Shown: piece after piece, positions 14,085 through 25,663 of the stretch
Layout: each line of letters opens with the position of its first letter
How positions within the stretch are numbered: the stretch's first letter is position 1
NCBI GenBank assembly: GCA_035578905.1
Contig: JAQJVL010000004.1
Location: 2,644,082 to 2,708,081, forward strand
Length of the DNA: 64,000 bases
Direction of reading: 5' to 3'
DNA from: Stictocephala bisonia
Taxonomy: Eukaryota > Arthropoda > Insecta > Hemiptera > Membracidae
Made by a program: the position numbers and the translations under genes
Notes under the pieces: generated by a model
The model's input: the letters and a program-made list of their open reading frames with translations, nothing else
The model's database searches: none
What the model was told of the DNA's origin: nothing

Positions 14085-14192
14085 AGAGTCACTTAAGTCT
14101 TCCACTTATCTAAGTCACTTGGCGTTAAGTGGAAAGAGGACTTTATAGTCCTAACTACGCCCCTAATAAAGAGGATTTTCATTTCATTTAAC
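14085..14192 (+). repeat. Probable LINE 3' UTR stub with hairpin
   Basis: A stem formed by TTCCACTTA and TAAGTGGAA (with AAGTC/GACTT outside) is followed by CCTAATAAAGAGG and a short ATTTC-type tail. This arrangement is typical of the extreme 3' end of a non-LTR retrotransposon inserted with severe 5' truncation. No coding sequence remains. Confidence 0.4.
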
Positions 14193-15659
14193 TAACATTT
14201 TCATTATTTTCAAATTATTAAAAGCCTAAAAGAAAATTGAATATGATTGTACACATCTTTTAACATGTAATAATACTTCTTGCCCACCCAACCCACAGAA
14301 AGCCTTCATATTTAACTCTACCAGTTTTCAGTGGTCTTACCACGTATTGTATTAAGACCAATATAAAGACTATAAAGCCTTCACAATAACAACTTGAGTT
14401 ATGGTTTCATTTCCCAAATAGGCTAAGAAGAGCAGTATATAAACACTTGTCATCGTGTCAGTTTTTTTAAATTTACTCTGACTAGCCTATCTCAACGAAC
14501 GCTGTAGTGAAAATATTAAACATAATACATCGAAGAAAAAATATATTACTACATACTGTAATAAGCAATAGTAGTAAAAGTAAACTTTAGATACATTATA
14601 ATATGAATTAATATTAACTGACTAAACAGTGACTGTTTTCACCTGTTATTATGTTAAAACTTCTATCTGCTTCCTCTCTCCACCTTAAACAGTAATAGTT
14701 GAGTCGCAATGTAAATGAAAGTGTAGCATCCACAATTATTACTATACAATCATTCAAACTATTATTTTACCATGAAAAGTATACTTAATATTTTAAATGT
14801 ATTTTGTAAAGTATTTAATTCGCATTTTAAAATATTAGCCATAAAACATAATAGTGTGTATGTAAGCATATTTCAGCTAAACAGCGAGAGAACTAGAAAT
14901 TTCCCTCAGCAAATATGAGAACCTAATGGAACCTTTTGAACTTCCATTAAGTCTCTGGTCGAGTAAACTGTCAGCCATTGTCAATCTGGCAAACTAAATA
15001 TTGATCCACAATGGGTTAAGTATAAATTTTTAATATCATTTTATTTAATTTTATGGTCCAGTGAAAAAGTGTTGATAGTTTAGAATTTTAAAACTAAAAG
15101 AATCGTGAGTTGATTTGTGAACATGTTCAAAAAGTAGTAACTTAAGGATTCCCCACACATACTGAAGTTATTTTTAAAATGGCTTGTATTATGTTAAATC
15201 TTGAAATATTACTATTTTGCTTTGATTGTGTGTTCATTATATTAGTTTATTTAAATCAGCTGACATACATTACTTCTTAATATACTAGTATAGATTTGTT
15301 TTTACAGTTTTATTTACGTTGTACCTGAAGACAGTTTGAGCAAAGTATAGTTAGTAACTTTAAAAATGTTGGTAATGTGTGCAGTCATTAAATATAATTA
15401 CAAATAAATTTAAGCTTTCCAGAATGACTTTTATTTTATTTTCAAATTAAAATTGGGATCAGCGAATATTTATTATTGGTGATTTACCTCCATATTTTAC
15501 ATAAAATTCATGCAGTAACTTTAATAAGAAACAAAACTACCCTAGAAAGTTACTGGAAATTTATTTTGAGCTTCTGTTTTCTTACCTTTCGATTATAAGC
15601 CCACTTGATCCTTGAAGTTTATTCTCTATGTCTTTATTTTCAATAATTCTCTACTCACA
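14193..15659. other. No recognisable feature
   Basis: AT-rich, no supported gene or repeat. Confidence 0.4.
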
Positions 15660-17338
15660 ATCGGTATTTTATATTTACAGTCCAGTAACACATCCCCTGA
15701 TTGCACCCAGAGAATGTGATTCTTATTCATATCAACTAGCTCCTACAACTCCAGCCGAGGTTCAAAAAGTTATTAAATCATTTAAATCCAAATCCTCTGC
15801 AGGATTAGATGAGGTCTCATCAAAAATTTTGAAATTTTGCACTGAAGAACTAACTCATCCCTTAACTAGTTTGATAAATAAGTCGTTCACTAAGGGATCC
15901 TTTCCCAGTGCTTTGAAACTGTCTAAAGTTTACCCCTTACACAAGAAAGGCCCAACTACTGAAATATCCAATTATAGACCAACTACCCTAGTTTCTACCA
16001 TCTCAAAAGTCATAGAGAAAATTGTACTTTCAAGAATAATAAGTCATCTTACAGTAAATAATTTACTTACAGAGCGACAACATGGTTTTGTAAAAGGGAA
16101 ATCAACCACAACTGCCATAGTTAGTTTTGTAGAAGAAATAATAGACCAACTTGATAAGGGAAATTGTGTTTCTGGAATACTTTTGGATCTAAGTAAAGCT
16201 TTCGACTCCCTGGGACACGACCTTATTATTTCCAAACTTGATGCACTAGGAGTCAAAGGGAATGCAAAAACTTAATTAGTGGAAATCAAAACAACTGAAA
16301 GAAGAAGGTTACAAACAGTCCAATCCAAACCTAAGGAAATAACCAGGGGAGTCCCACAGGGGTCTGTTTTGGGACCGGCTCTCTTCATAATGTTTACAAA
16401 CGACCTGCCAGAACAATTAAACATGTGCTCATCCTTGATGTACGCGGATGATACCACACTTATTGTAAGTGAGAGCAGCATTGATGAACTGGAGATGACC
16501 TCTCAAAGAAGTCTAGATAAAGCTTATCAATACAGTAGCAAGAACGACTTGGTGGCAAACACAGCAAAAACAAAACAAATAATTTTTAGAAGCAGAAATG
16601 ATTTGGAAGAACTTGCAAATGTAAGCCTTGAACAAGAAGTCAAGCTCCTCGGTGTGACCATAGATGCTGACCTTACCTGGACCCCTCATATAAATCAGGT
16701 ATGCAAAAAGATTTCCTCTGGCCTTTTTGCCTTGAAAAGATTAAAAAATATTGCTGACACAGTCACTGCAAGAACAGCATATTTTGGTCTCTGTGAAGCT
16801 CACATCAGGTATGGTCTCCTTGTGTGGGGAGGAACATCAAGGGCGAATATGGAAAGAATTCTAGTATTACAAAAACGGGCAATAAGAATAATAGGAAATC
16901 TGCAGGAAATAGAATCGTGCCTAGAGGCTTTCAAAGAGCTGAGAATTATGACTGTGGTTGGTTTATACATACAAGATGCCATCATGTATGCAGACAGCAG
17001 AAATGCTTTAAGAAACCACAACATCCATGGTTATAATACAAGACATGCAGTAGACTTTGTAACAGCCCGACACCGCCTAGCTCTATATGAGAAGAAACCT
17101 TTGTACGTTGGATGTAAACTACACAACCACCTTCCAGAACATCTGCGGACCTTGACTGGCAAGACCTTAAAAAACAACCTAACTGAATGGCTGATGGATC
17201 AACCTCTCTACACCATTGAAGAATTTTTTTACCAACTATGACTTACAATTCCTGTTTTATTATTTTATTTTACATGTTGACGCCAATGTATTTCTCAAAG
17301 AAATTGTACAAATAAAGATATTCATTCATTCATTCATT
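15660..17338 (+). mobile_element. LINE E: 5'-truncated non-LTR retrotransposon
   Basis: Most of a reverse transcriptase is followed by a 3' UTR with AATAAA near 17312 and a (ATTC)n tail at about 17320-17338. ORF1 and the endonuclease are missing, so the copy is 5'-truncated just upstream of the RT. The 5' junction is near 15660-15700 but I could not fix it. The RT is closely similar to that of element A (shared DQLDKG and LDLSKAFD blocks), so both belong to one jockey/CR1-group lineage. Confidence 0.85.
15676..17241 (+). pseudogene. Reverse transcriptase of LINE E, one in-frame stop
   Basis: Frame 15628-16275 carries the N-terminal RT blocks: SSAGLDEVSSKILK, LHKKGPTTEISNYRP, QHGFVKGKSTTTAIV and LLDLSKAFDSLGHDL. 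The same frame continues at 16279 with GVPQGSVLGPALF, the catalytic MYADDTTLIV block and the thumb/C-terminal region up to the TERRRL-to-EFFYQL end. Between them a TAA at 16273-16275 interrupts the frame. The expected W-F-x-S-Y-L segment after GVKGNAKT is missing, so a small deletion accompanies the stop. YADD is intact. It would copy RNA into DNA at a nicked target, but this copy lacks an endonuclease and is broken. Confidence 0.85.
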
Positions 17339-19063
17339 TTTCAGTTTGTAAGAAATCTACATCTTAACTTAACACCCCTGAATAAAATAAGCAGCTCCCA
17401 CGGTGCTGCCACCTAGACGATCACATTGAGCGTAACACAAGCTAAAACTTTGTCGCAATAGTCTTGAGTTTGTGAACATCAGGAAACTAGTGGGCTATGT
17501 CTTCTATCAAGTAAGGCTGTCGCAGACATTTCATGGAACTAAGTTGATTTTTTTAAAGAATAAAATATGTGACATTATAAATACTGGTTTCTTAGACTTT
17601 CGAATAATCGGCTGATCTTTTAATAAAGTTTGGTAAATTTATATTGAATATTCCTGGTTATAATAAAATATGCAAAATTACTTTTTTAAGTCATACAAAT
17701 TAGCCTCAAAGATAATTTTAGGCCTGATTGCCCATTATGTTATAAATTTATATGCTATAAGCATCTATTAACAAACAATTAAGCACGAAAATCATTGTAA
17801 ATTATTCAGGGATGTCACAACTCCAAAAATTCCTTCTTCTATGATGTTAAATACCCACCAGAAACTGTACATTGCTCTGTATTTAGCTTAGTCGGATCAG
17901 GAATGTAAATTAATCATTGTTTGTTTTAATCTCTTCTTTTGGAATCAAATTTAAATTCGCTTCAACCATTGTTTCTTCAGCCCATTGATATACACAGAGC
18001 AATGTTGCAGCATGTCCAATAGCCTGCTGAAATTCCTAATGTTTCGAGATTAGTTCTGGTTGTTTACGCCTGTTACTTAACTATACCCAATCTAGACTCC
18101 GGGGACTCCCATCCAATCAAAGACACATTCACTTGCCATAAGTTACATTTGACACTTATTCATATCAGCCAAACTGTCCCGTATTTGCATCTCCAAGTAT
18201 GTCAGCTACTAGCACAACTTTTCTTCTCAAGCTACATCTTTAGGGTTCTGTAGTCATTTTTAAGTTTTTGGATCACCAGCTGCGGTTTTGTTGTCATAGT
18301 AGATGGAATATTTTATTTTGTAGGTCCAATTTTAAGAACTAACTTGGTGTGATTTTTCCATACCCAATATATTTCCTTTTAAATATTTACCATCCCCTTT
18401 CAGTGGCCTCATTTCTCTCAATTGAATCTTGGGTTTTTTTTATGTTTTCTCTGGTTCTTAATCTCAACTAGGGCCCAAGACTTACTCCTCTTTTGGGAAT
18501 TCACTTTGTCATCATTACTTATTTGCATTGAGAGCAAACTTTTTAGAGATTGGTGTCATTCTCACCTTTGGTACAAAAATATACCACACTATTGATTGGG
18601 CTGAAACAAAAAATTGATACATACTTTGTTTTTATTAACAATACTTGCAAGTATAATGAAATCTTTAGTATCATAGAAAATTTATTTAACAGGGCATTTT
18701 TTTTTTTTAACTACTTGCCAGTTCACATAGCCAGTGCTAGGGCCCACCCCTTCTACTCCCCCCACAGTGAGCAAACAGAGGTTACTTTCCAGACAGCCCT
18801 CATATTAAGTACTTTTTCTCACCTGCCACTCCCATGGTTCTAAAGTCACGGTAAGCTGTAAGTCCCAGGTTAAGCATAAGAGAGGATTTCAGTCCTCAAT
18901 TCGCCTGAGGAATGACATTCTTTACTTCTGCCTTAGGTATTTAGCAGATGACAATTATTCTCGTATACAAAGGTGATGCAAAGTCCCATCCTCCTCCTTT
19001 GAGAACCACTTTGAGGTTTAAAATTGGACAATAAGATATAATGGAGTCATCACCTAAAGGGCA
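17339..19063. other. No recognisable feature
   Basis: AT-rich with a slightly GC-richer patch near 18720-18850. The ORFs lack domains. Confidence 0.35.
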
Positions 19064-19067
19064 TTAA

Positions 19068-19719
19068 CATGTTCCGTAAGCATGGAAGCATCCCTTACAT
19101 TGTTGCTGCCAGTGTGCATGGAAGGGATCTTCCACCACACCATTGTTTATTTGTGCAGTAAGTCAGTATTGAGTTGTTCTCATAAGTGGACCATGTTATT
19201 GTTTGTTTCCATATAATTTAGAACATTTCGGAGGTCCTAATTTTAGTTAAAGTAGTAGCGGGTAATATGTAAATAATGTATATATTTATGTCTCAAGATA
19301 ACTTAAGTGTCTCTGGACCTAGTATTAATAATGCACAGCCAAATGCACCTAAAGAGCCACAAATATTCGTCTAGTGATGAAGCAGAGCAGGGCTTAACCT
19401 AAGACGAGTTAATTTACAATAGAGATGGCAAAGAGAGCCATTGCTATCGTTAATCACTTCAAAGGAATTCGGGAGGATCTTTGTATGTAAATTTTTATGA
19501 CTTTCTGACAATTTTATAAATTTTTACAATTTTTTAACTGTCATCGTTTTATATTAAATTTGTGTTATGGAACAAGTACCAGTATTATGCCAGTATAGTT
19601 TCTCAGTTTCTGGCCTTTTTTCCTCCATTTTTGTTATTTATAAACTAAAAGTAAATAAAATGTACAATATTTTTCAGCACCTGGCTTGCTATGTTGCCTG
19701 AATGTTAGCAGTGAACGTG
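19068..19719. mobile_element. Possible TTAA-flanked piggyBac-like remnant
   Basis: TTAA occurs at both ends (19064-19067 and 19720-19723). The adjoining termini start CATGTTC on the left and, as reverse complement of the right end, CACGTTCACTGC. Inside is a short ORF from 19289 (MSQDNLSVSGP...) and just after it, in another frame, an acidic SSSDEAEQGL stretch reminiscent of piggyBac transposase N-termini. No catalytic region is present. The TIR match is short, so this call is tentative. Confidence 0.35.
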
Positions 19720-20169
19720 TTAAAAGCTGATTTCAAACTAAATTATCAGAGGCAAAGTAAACAACCTAATATTCTTGGACAAAATCTAGAATGACATATA
19801 CAAGGTCAAATAAACCTATTGTGATGTATATTTTGGCTCTCAAGGTCTAGCAGAGAAGTGATTTAAGAAGCCCTCCTTGGGCATATTGGAAGCAATTAAA
19901 TTCAGCCAAGGCTCATTGACATAAATTTGAGCCTCCCTCTCCAAATATTGCTACTCACAGAATCCAATTTGAATCAGACGATTCCATCAAGTCAGAAGGC
20001 ACACCAAGATCATTCTGCCAAGACAATCATGTATACTAATTTTGTGTATACAAAATTAACCTCTTTTAAAATAATAAAAAATACATTTACTTACGGAATC
20101 ATAATTGTTGTATATTGATTGTTAGGTTCATAAATATACATACATATGTTTACTATGCACCATAAAATA

Positions 20170-20366
20170 CAGGGTGTCGTAAAGTTAGCTAGTTTCATAA
20201 AGATCGGTTGAGCCAACTGGGTGAAAAAAATTCTTTTGTGAAAAAACAAAATGGCGGATATTTGGTAAACAAAGTGTTTTAGAAAAAAATGTATTCTAGA
20301 TTTTCTCTTTATTTTGACCTATATGGTCATTTCCCGAAGTTTGGTACTTTACTTTGGGACACCCTG
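20170..20366. mobile_element. MITE, Tc1/mariner-like termini
   Basis: The left end CAGGGTGTCG and the reverse-complemented right end CAGGGTGTCC match. TA flanks both sides (20168-20169 and 20367-20368). Length is about 197 bp with no ORF. This fits a non-autonomous element mobilised by a TA-targeting transposase. Confidence 0.7.
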
Positions 20367-22585
20367 TACCTATAGGGTAGTTCATGAAGTTTTCTCCCCT
20401 CTTCTACATCACATTCTATGAGTAAAAATATGAAAAAAAAAACAGAGGATTGGCAATGGAAGGCCTTAACCTTAGACTATAATTACCATATTTATCTATT
20501 ACATCTGGAGATGGGTTTAAAATGCTGTCTAAGAGACAAGATCAAATTCTTGTGAAGAATTAATTGTCCGTATTATGGATTCCGATAATCAAAGGGAACT
20601 TCTGGAACGTAACGAAACGCAACAAACCGAGTTCACAAATATTTTCCAAAATTATTAATGATTATGGCCTTATTTTCAAAAATCTATTGTAAAAAAAGGG
20701 CCCAATCCAATATATTTGATTTAAATTGGTCATGTGTTATGCTAAATAAAACTAATGGTTTTACTTAGCAAGTAGAAGATATAGAAGATGGTTCCATCCA
20801 ATGCTAAATATTGAGGCACGGAATATGGGAGCAACCTTGCTACTATCTATTGTCAATAGAGTTAAAGAAGGCGAAATCGCCTCAAGTTTGACTTTTCAGT
20901 GTGCAACCTGTGAGCAGTAAAGGAAACTAATTACCCCTCTCATTCCCCCATTTCTGTCTCTTGAGTCGCTCGTCCGGAAGTACTTCCTGTTCTCCACCCT
21001 GGTTGCCCAAATTGTCTACTGTGACCACGCCGATATTCCATGTCCTTGTGGTTTGTTGTGCGTGCAAAGGCATTGCAAACTTGTAGTTGAGAGGGCAGGG
21101 ATACTCACTACCTAGCCCTCGAGTTGCTAGCACCCCTTAACACTATTTTTTGCGGCCTTTAATTTTTTTTTAACTGCAATAATATATTAAGTGCAGGCAA
21201 GTAAAATCATTTGTCTGTTATTTCCAATTAATTATTTTAAATAGTGTTGTATTATACAACATCTATGGTTAACTGACTAGATTTATTTACCGATAATGTA
21301 TGTATATGGGTGTATATAGAAAGTGTATGTATATGTACGGTACTTACAACCCTTAGACTATTTTGAGAAAAGTAATAAGGCTCGTCATGAAATCCTAGTG
21401 AGGAACCCTGATTTTAGGGGTTTGTGTAAATAACAATGTCTGTACATTTATATTTTGAAATTTGGACTGAAGGTAGATCTAACCATTTCGACCCTAGTAA
21501 AATTTAATAAATTTGTACATTTCTACGATGTTATTACATTGTGGTTGCGACTTATAATTTATTTAAGCGTTTCAATGAAAACCTCATTTAATTCATTAAA
21601 AACCATAATATGAAATTTTGGAGCAGGACCAGCGTAAAAACTTTTCAAAATTAACCAAAAGAATTAATGAATCAACCAGAAATCTTTTTCGAACATTAAA
21701 TTGTAGTTTCTTTACAATAGAGCTTAAAAATTAAAACTTGGTGCTTAAGAAATACTGATTAAAGCCTTTTTTTTAAGTTTTTATGCTGATCAAATTTATT
21801 TTCTAAAGCCATAGTTTTATAACACATAGGATTCTCTACAGCTTTTACATTTAAAATAACTATTTTAGTCTAAAATTATATAATTGTAAAATAAAATTGT
21901 ACATTAGAGGGTCACAGGTTTAAATCCCGGGAGGTCCATTACAAATTTGCATGGTGGGTTTGGACCATTGTCCCGTTAGCAACATTAGTAGATTCAGTTT
22001 AAAATGCCTCTGGCTAAATAGACTAATAAGAAACTATTATACGCAGTAAAAATGTAAAGAACCATTGTTTTATACAATTTATTTTTAAATTAAACAATTT
22101 AATTTTATACTATCTAAACTACCCTAATCATGTGTATACTTGAATTGAAAAAATGATTTTTTTCACATTTTAGAAAATGATATGTTTATGGCCTCTACTG
22201 CCCAAAAACAAAATTCATGGTCAAACAGGCCATGTATCCTGGTGAGGCTTTAGGCCGAGATCCACAAATGGAGCTGTAGCAGAGCTTCCTTCACGAGCAA
22301 AGTGAATGATGGGATTGGCACGCTAGTGTCCATGGCAAGCTACTCATGGAATTCCAAGCAAGTCATTTGGCAATTATCTTTCACATTATTTATGTGTTTT
22401 ACAGTTTCCACTTCTAATTTTTCTCTCTCTGCCCTCCATATATATGTCGACGTTTGTACGACGTATAATTTACTTTTATTAGTCAGTTGTAGTTTTTTTA
22501 TAGACACAAAGAAACAGCCAAACTTTTAAAAACTAATTTTATAGCCAAACCAGGCTATACAAAAAATTAACATCACTCTTTTTAC
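20367..22585. other. Mostly unassigned; isolated tRNA-like B-box
   Basis: At about 21906-21934 the motif GGTTTAAATCC sits in a context like a tRNA T-arm (GGGTCACAGGTTTAAATCCC), hinting at a decayed tRNA-derived SINE. No A box or cloverleaf was found. A GC-richer patch at 20940-21120 has a minus-strand ORF with a TTRTWNIG string that vaguely recalls RTE endonuclease N-termini, too little to call. Confidence 0.25.
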
Positions 22586-22694
22586 ATGATTTGATACAAC
22601 TGGCAGTGAAGACATTGACAACTGCACAGACAAGTGCCACATCTGGGTCATTGAATGTGAACGGCCTGTTACCTGCTGCCTCAGCAGCCCTGAC
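22586..22694 (-). CDS. Weak candidate internal exon
   Basis: On the minus strand an acceptor (CTACAACTGCACCCAG) precedes an open, GC-rich stretch reading VRAAEAAGNRPFTFNDPDVA then LVCAVVNVF, with a possible donor (AT|GTAAAA) at 22585. The pattern N-x-PF-x-x-x-D-x-D with a following hydrophobic helix resembles the end of a GAF domain, but that is a loose likeness. No neighbouring exon was found. It may be chance or pseudogene. Confidence 0.22.
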
Positions 22695-22875
22695 CTGGGT
22701 GCAGTTGTAGCACACAACTGAACACACTATCTAGACTAATAATTACAATTAACAGCTGTTATTTTCATTTATAGACAAGGCACTAGATTGGCAGCTAATC
22801 AAGCACATCATTTATAATATTGATATTCATACCATTTATATTCATGTCTAAGTAGGTACCCACGTGGCATCTGTA

Positions 22876-24345
22876 CAATTGGGGTAAAATATAAGGGAAT
22901 TCTGTGCAAAGGAACCTGCAATAAATGGTTTCATACTAAGTGTCTAAACTGGTCAGAAAAGAAGTTTAAAAATCTCTCCAAGAGCGACATAGAATCATGG
23001 CTATGTGAAGCCTGTTCCATTAATAATGACAGTCCAGAAACAAGTGAGAATAACTGTAATGAAACTCCCTGTAAACATCTCATTTCCACAAGCCAAGATA
23101 TCAACTCCAAACTATTAAATTATGGAAACATAGAGGAGCTCGACCTTGAAACATCACTTACACTAGCCGCTGAAATAGGACATACACTTCTAGCTGAAAA
23201 CACTTCATTAAATGAAACCCTTCATAAACTAACACTTACAAACTCAAAACTTGCTCAAAAAATAAAAAACATGGAAAACCAAAATAATGTAACTAACTTA
23301 GAAGAACAAATTGAAAAACTGGCAAATGAAAAACAAATTCTATTAGACACAAACTCTAGCCTTGTGGACAAATAAAGGAAATAGAAAAACATTTAATAAA
23401 AGAAAAACAATTAAGAGATGAAATCACAATTTCATATGAAGACAGTGATAGGCACGAGGAAGAAATTATCGTAAAATATGAACATCTTATAGCCTAAATT
23501 TATTTGCTAAAACAAAATAAACAATGTCATTCAAAAACAGGTCAAATGTACAACAATATGGAAACACAAACTTCTCTAACAGAAACAACAAACTATAATT
23601 CAAACTCGGTCTTACTAAAAGAACTAGCCGAAATAAAAATAAAACTTAATGATATGGAAACATACTTAAATTTCTAACCATCCAATCTCAACATCCATTA
23701 CCAGATTACAACACAAATGCACTCACGCCTGAGGCAATCCTGCAAACACACAAACAACAGGTCACACATAAACCTAACAGACATCAGGCAGAAACTAAAG
23801 CACATAAAAATAATAGATTTAGTGTTTCCCTTCAAGTGGCTAAATATTTTTCAACCTGCGGCACAAAACAAGATAAACATACCACAGTTACTGAAAAAGA
23901 AGGAAACACAAGACTTACAAAAAACCAAGGACTCCCCCATATACCGCAAAGCAACTAAGACATAGAGAGACTTATGAAGAGTTTTTTGAAAGACATACTG
24001 ACAGAGCCTTATACACTAGACTTGACAAGGAGAAAGATATTTTAGATGACTTAATTGATGAAGCTAACCAAACACTGGATACAGAACTAATCTCAACTAA
24101 TACTGAGGGAGTCAGTCGAACCCTGTCTAAAAAACTGAATTTAACTGTAACAGAGGGAATCAGCCAAACCCTGCCTAAAAAACTGACTCTAAGTAGAACA
24201 GAGGGAATCAGTCAAACCCTACCTAAAAAACTGAACAAAAATAACACATACAAAGGAAGTCGAGCCTTACCTAACAAACAGAATAAAACCACTGTTGAAG
24301 ACCCTAATTTTTTAACCAAGCTCCGCCCTCACAAGGTAAAATAAA
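22876..24345 (+). pseudogene. ORF1 of LINE A (PHD-like zinc finger, coiled coil, repeats)
   Basis: Near 22876-23035 a frame reads GICTIG...LCKGTCNKWFHTKC...SWLCEAC, the C-x-x-C / WFHxxC / CxxC spacing of the PHD-type finger found at the start of ORF1 in CR1/jockey-group elements. It continues with a Lys/Glu/Asn-rich region with coiled-coil character (about 23150-23500), broken by stops. A 16-residue repeat follows at 24105-24250. ORF1 proteins of these elements bind element RNA. This one cannot be made intact. The start codon is not identifiable. Confidence 0.65.
24105..24250 (+). repeat. 48-bp tandem repeat inside ORF1 of LINE A
   Basis: Three copies with exact 48-bp spacing start at 24105, 24153 and 24201, with a weaker fourth near 24255. 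The copies keep frame and encode a 16-residue unit like TEGISQTLPKKLNLTV, so the expansion arose while the ORF was coding. Confidence 0.75.
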
Positions 24346-24460
24346 AACAGCAAACAAAGCACAAAACATTAATCATTTGGAACTCCCACTACAACAAAAC
24401 AAAAACCCCACTAAAAAAAGCAACCAATTCAAATCTAAAAACAAACCACTCTACCAAACA

Positions 24461-25011
24461 ATAAAAATTGCTCACCAAAATATTAACTGGCCATCCAACA
24501 AGACAAATAGACTGACCCACTTCCTCAGCAATCATAAACCAGATCTTGTAATACTCACTGAACACGGGCTCTTGCAAAACAACCTAGAAAACACGCCGGA
24601 TCGAGGGCTACACTCTGGTAGGAGGTTTCTGCAGAAAATTACATAAAAAAGGAGGAGTTGCAGGATATGCAAAGAATGAAATAGAGAAAGCTGTTAAACT
24701 AATAAAAAACTAGTAATGAAGAGTCGGAGCTAGTGTGTGAAACAGCCTTGTTTGAAATAAAAAATAACAAAAGAATAATCCAAATACTTGGAACCTACAG
24801 GCCCCCAGCATCAAATATTGAACAATCAATTAACATTCTCACGGACCAGCTGGAAAGTGCTATACAAACAACCAATCCAATGGTCATCGTCGGAGATATA
24901 AATGTTGACAATCTGGGAAACCGAGAAAATGACACTGACAACATGAAACTCAAAGAATTTTTGACATCATTTGACTTAAAAAGACTTAACCTGCCCCTTA
25001 CCAGAATCACT
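24461..25011 (+). pseudogene. LINE A endonuclease, N-terminal part
   Basis: The apurinic-like endonuclease starts IKIAHQNINW near 24465, then DLVILTEHGL near 24542, a GGVAGYAKNEIEK block in another frame, ILGTYRPPAS near 24790 and the catalytic VIVGDINVDNLG near 24885. It ends at the B insertion after PLTRIT. Family motifs N-x-N, T-E-H and GDxN are visible. A frameshift near 24600 and stops near 24700 break it. The C-terminal third lies at 30528-30695. Confidence 0.8.
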
Positions 25012-25289
25012 CAAAATCAAAAATCAGTTTATTTTCAAAAAAGAAAAGTACAAAAGAAACAATACAAAATATAACTGAGAATGATCCTCTAATGGGCTAA
25101 AGCCTGTGCGAGAGGACCGGATAGTTATCAATAAAACTGTTTCCTGGTGAATGGAAAACCTAAGTAACAAAAACATTTAATATCCATATTACGAAATACA
25201 ATACAAATGACAAATACAAAATAAACTCATACCAGAGGCCACAGGGGAAAAAACAAATAATAATGATGATAATATTACATCTAAGAGAG

Positions 25290-25610
25290 AAGAAACAGAA
25301 AAAATGACACACTCAGACAGAAAGACACGCACTCATGCGCGAACAGCCGCTCACACACTCGTGCGCGCATAGACACATATCCGCGCACATACACACACGC
25401 ACTCACGAAACGCATACGCGCGCACACACACGAACACTCATGTGCACACAACCGCACACACATGCATGCGCGCACGCAACTCGCACAATCTCTCATACAC
25501 GCACAGACGCAAACGCACCCATGCATGCATAGACGCACACTCACACGTGACGCACACGAGCATTTACTCATGCACACGAAACAAGAACTAACAAACACTT
25601 GCATCCACAA
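25290..25610. repeat. CA/CG-rich alternating purine-pyrimidine tract in B 3' UTR
   Basis: About 320 bp of CACA and CGCG steps with irregular units (CACGCACTCA, GCGCGCACAC and similar), in sharp contrast with the AT-rich surroundings. It lies downstream of the B stop codon at 25664. Long ORFs across it on both strands (rich in Cys/Val or Thr/His) are composition artefacts. Confidence 0.8.
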
Positions 25611-25663
25611 ATACAATGTTTAAGCACACTCCCATATATACTCAAGTACATTCAAGCTCTAAA

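Noticed and set aside
20927..21133. Minus-strand ORF with TTRTWNIG as an RTE endonuclease start
   Set aside because: The likeness ends after a few residues and no further endonuclease block follows in any frame.
21900..21940. tRNA gene suggested by GGTTTAAATCC
   Set aside because: Only a B-box-like piece; no A box, acceptor stem or anticodon arm could be folded around it.
25281..25616. Cys-rich ORF on minus strand and Thr/His-rich ORF on plus strand
   Set aside because: Both are translations of the CA/CG-rich tract; no independent coding signal.
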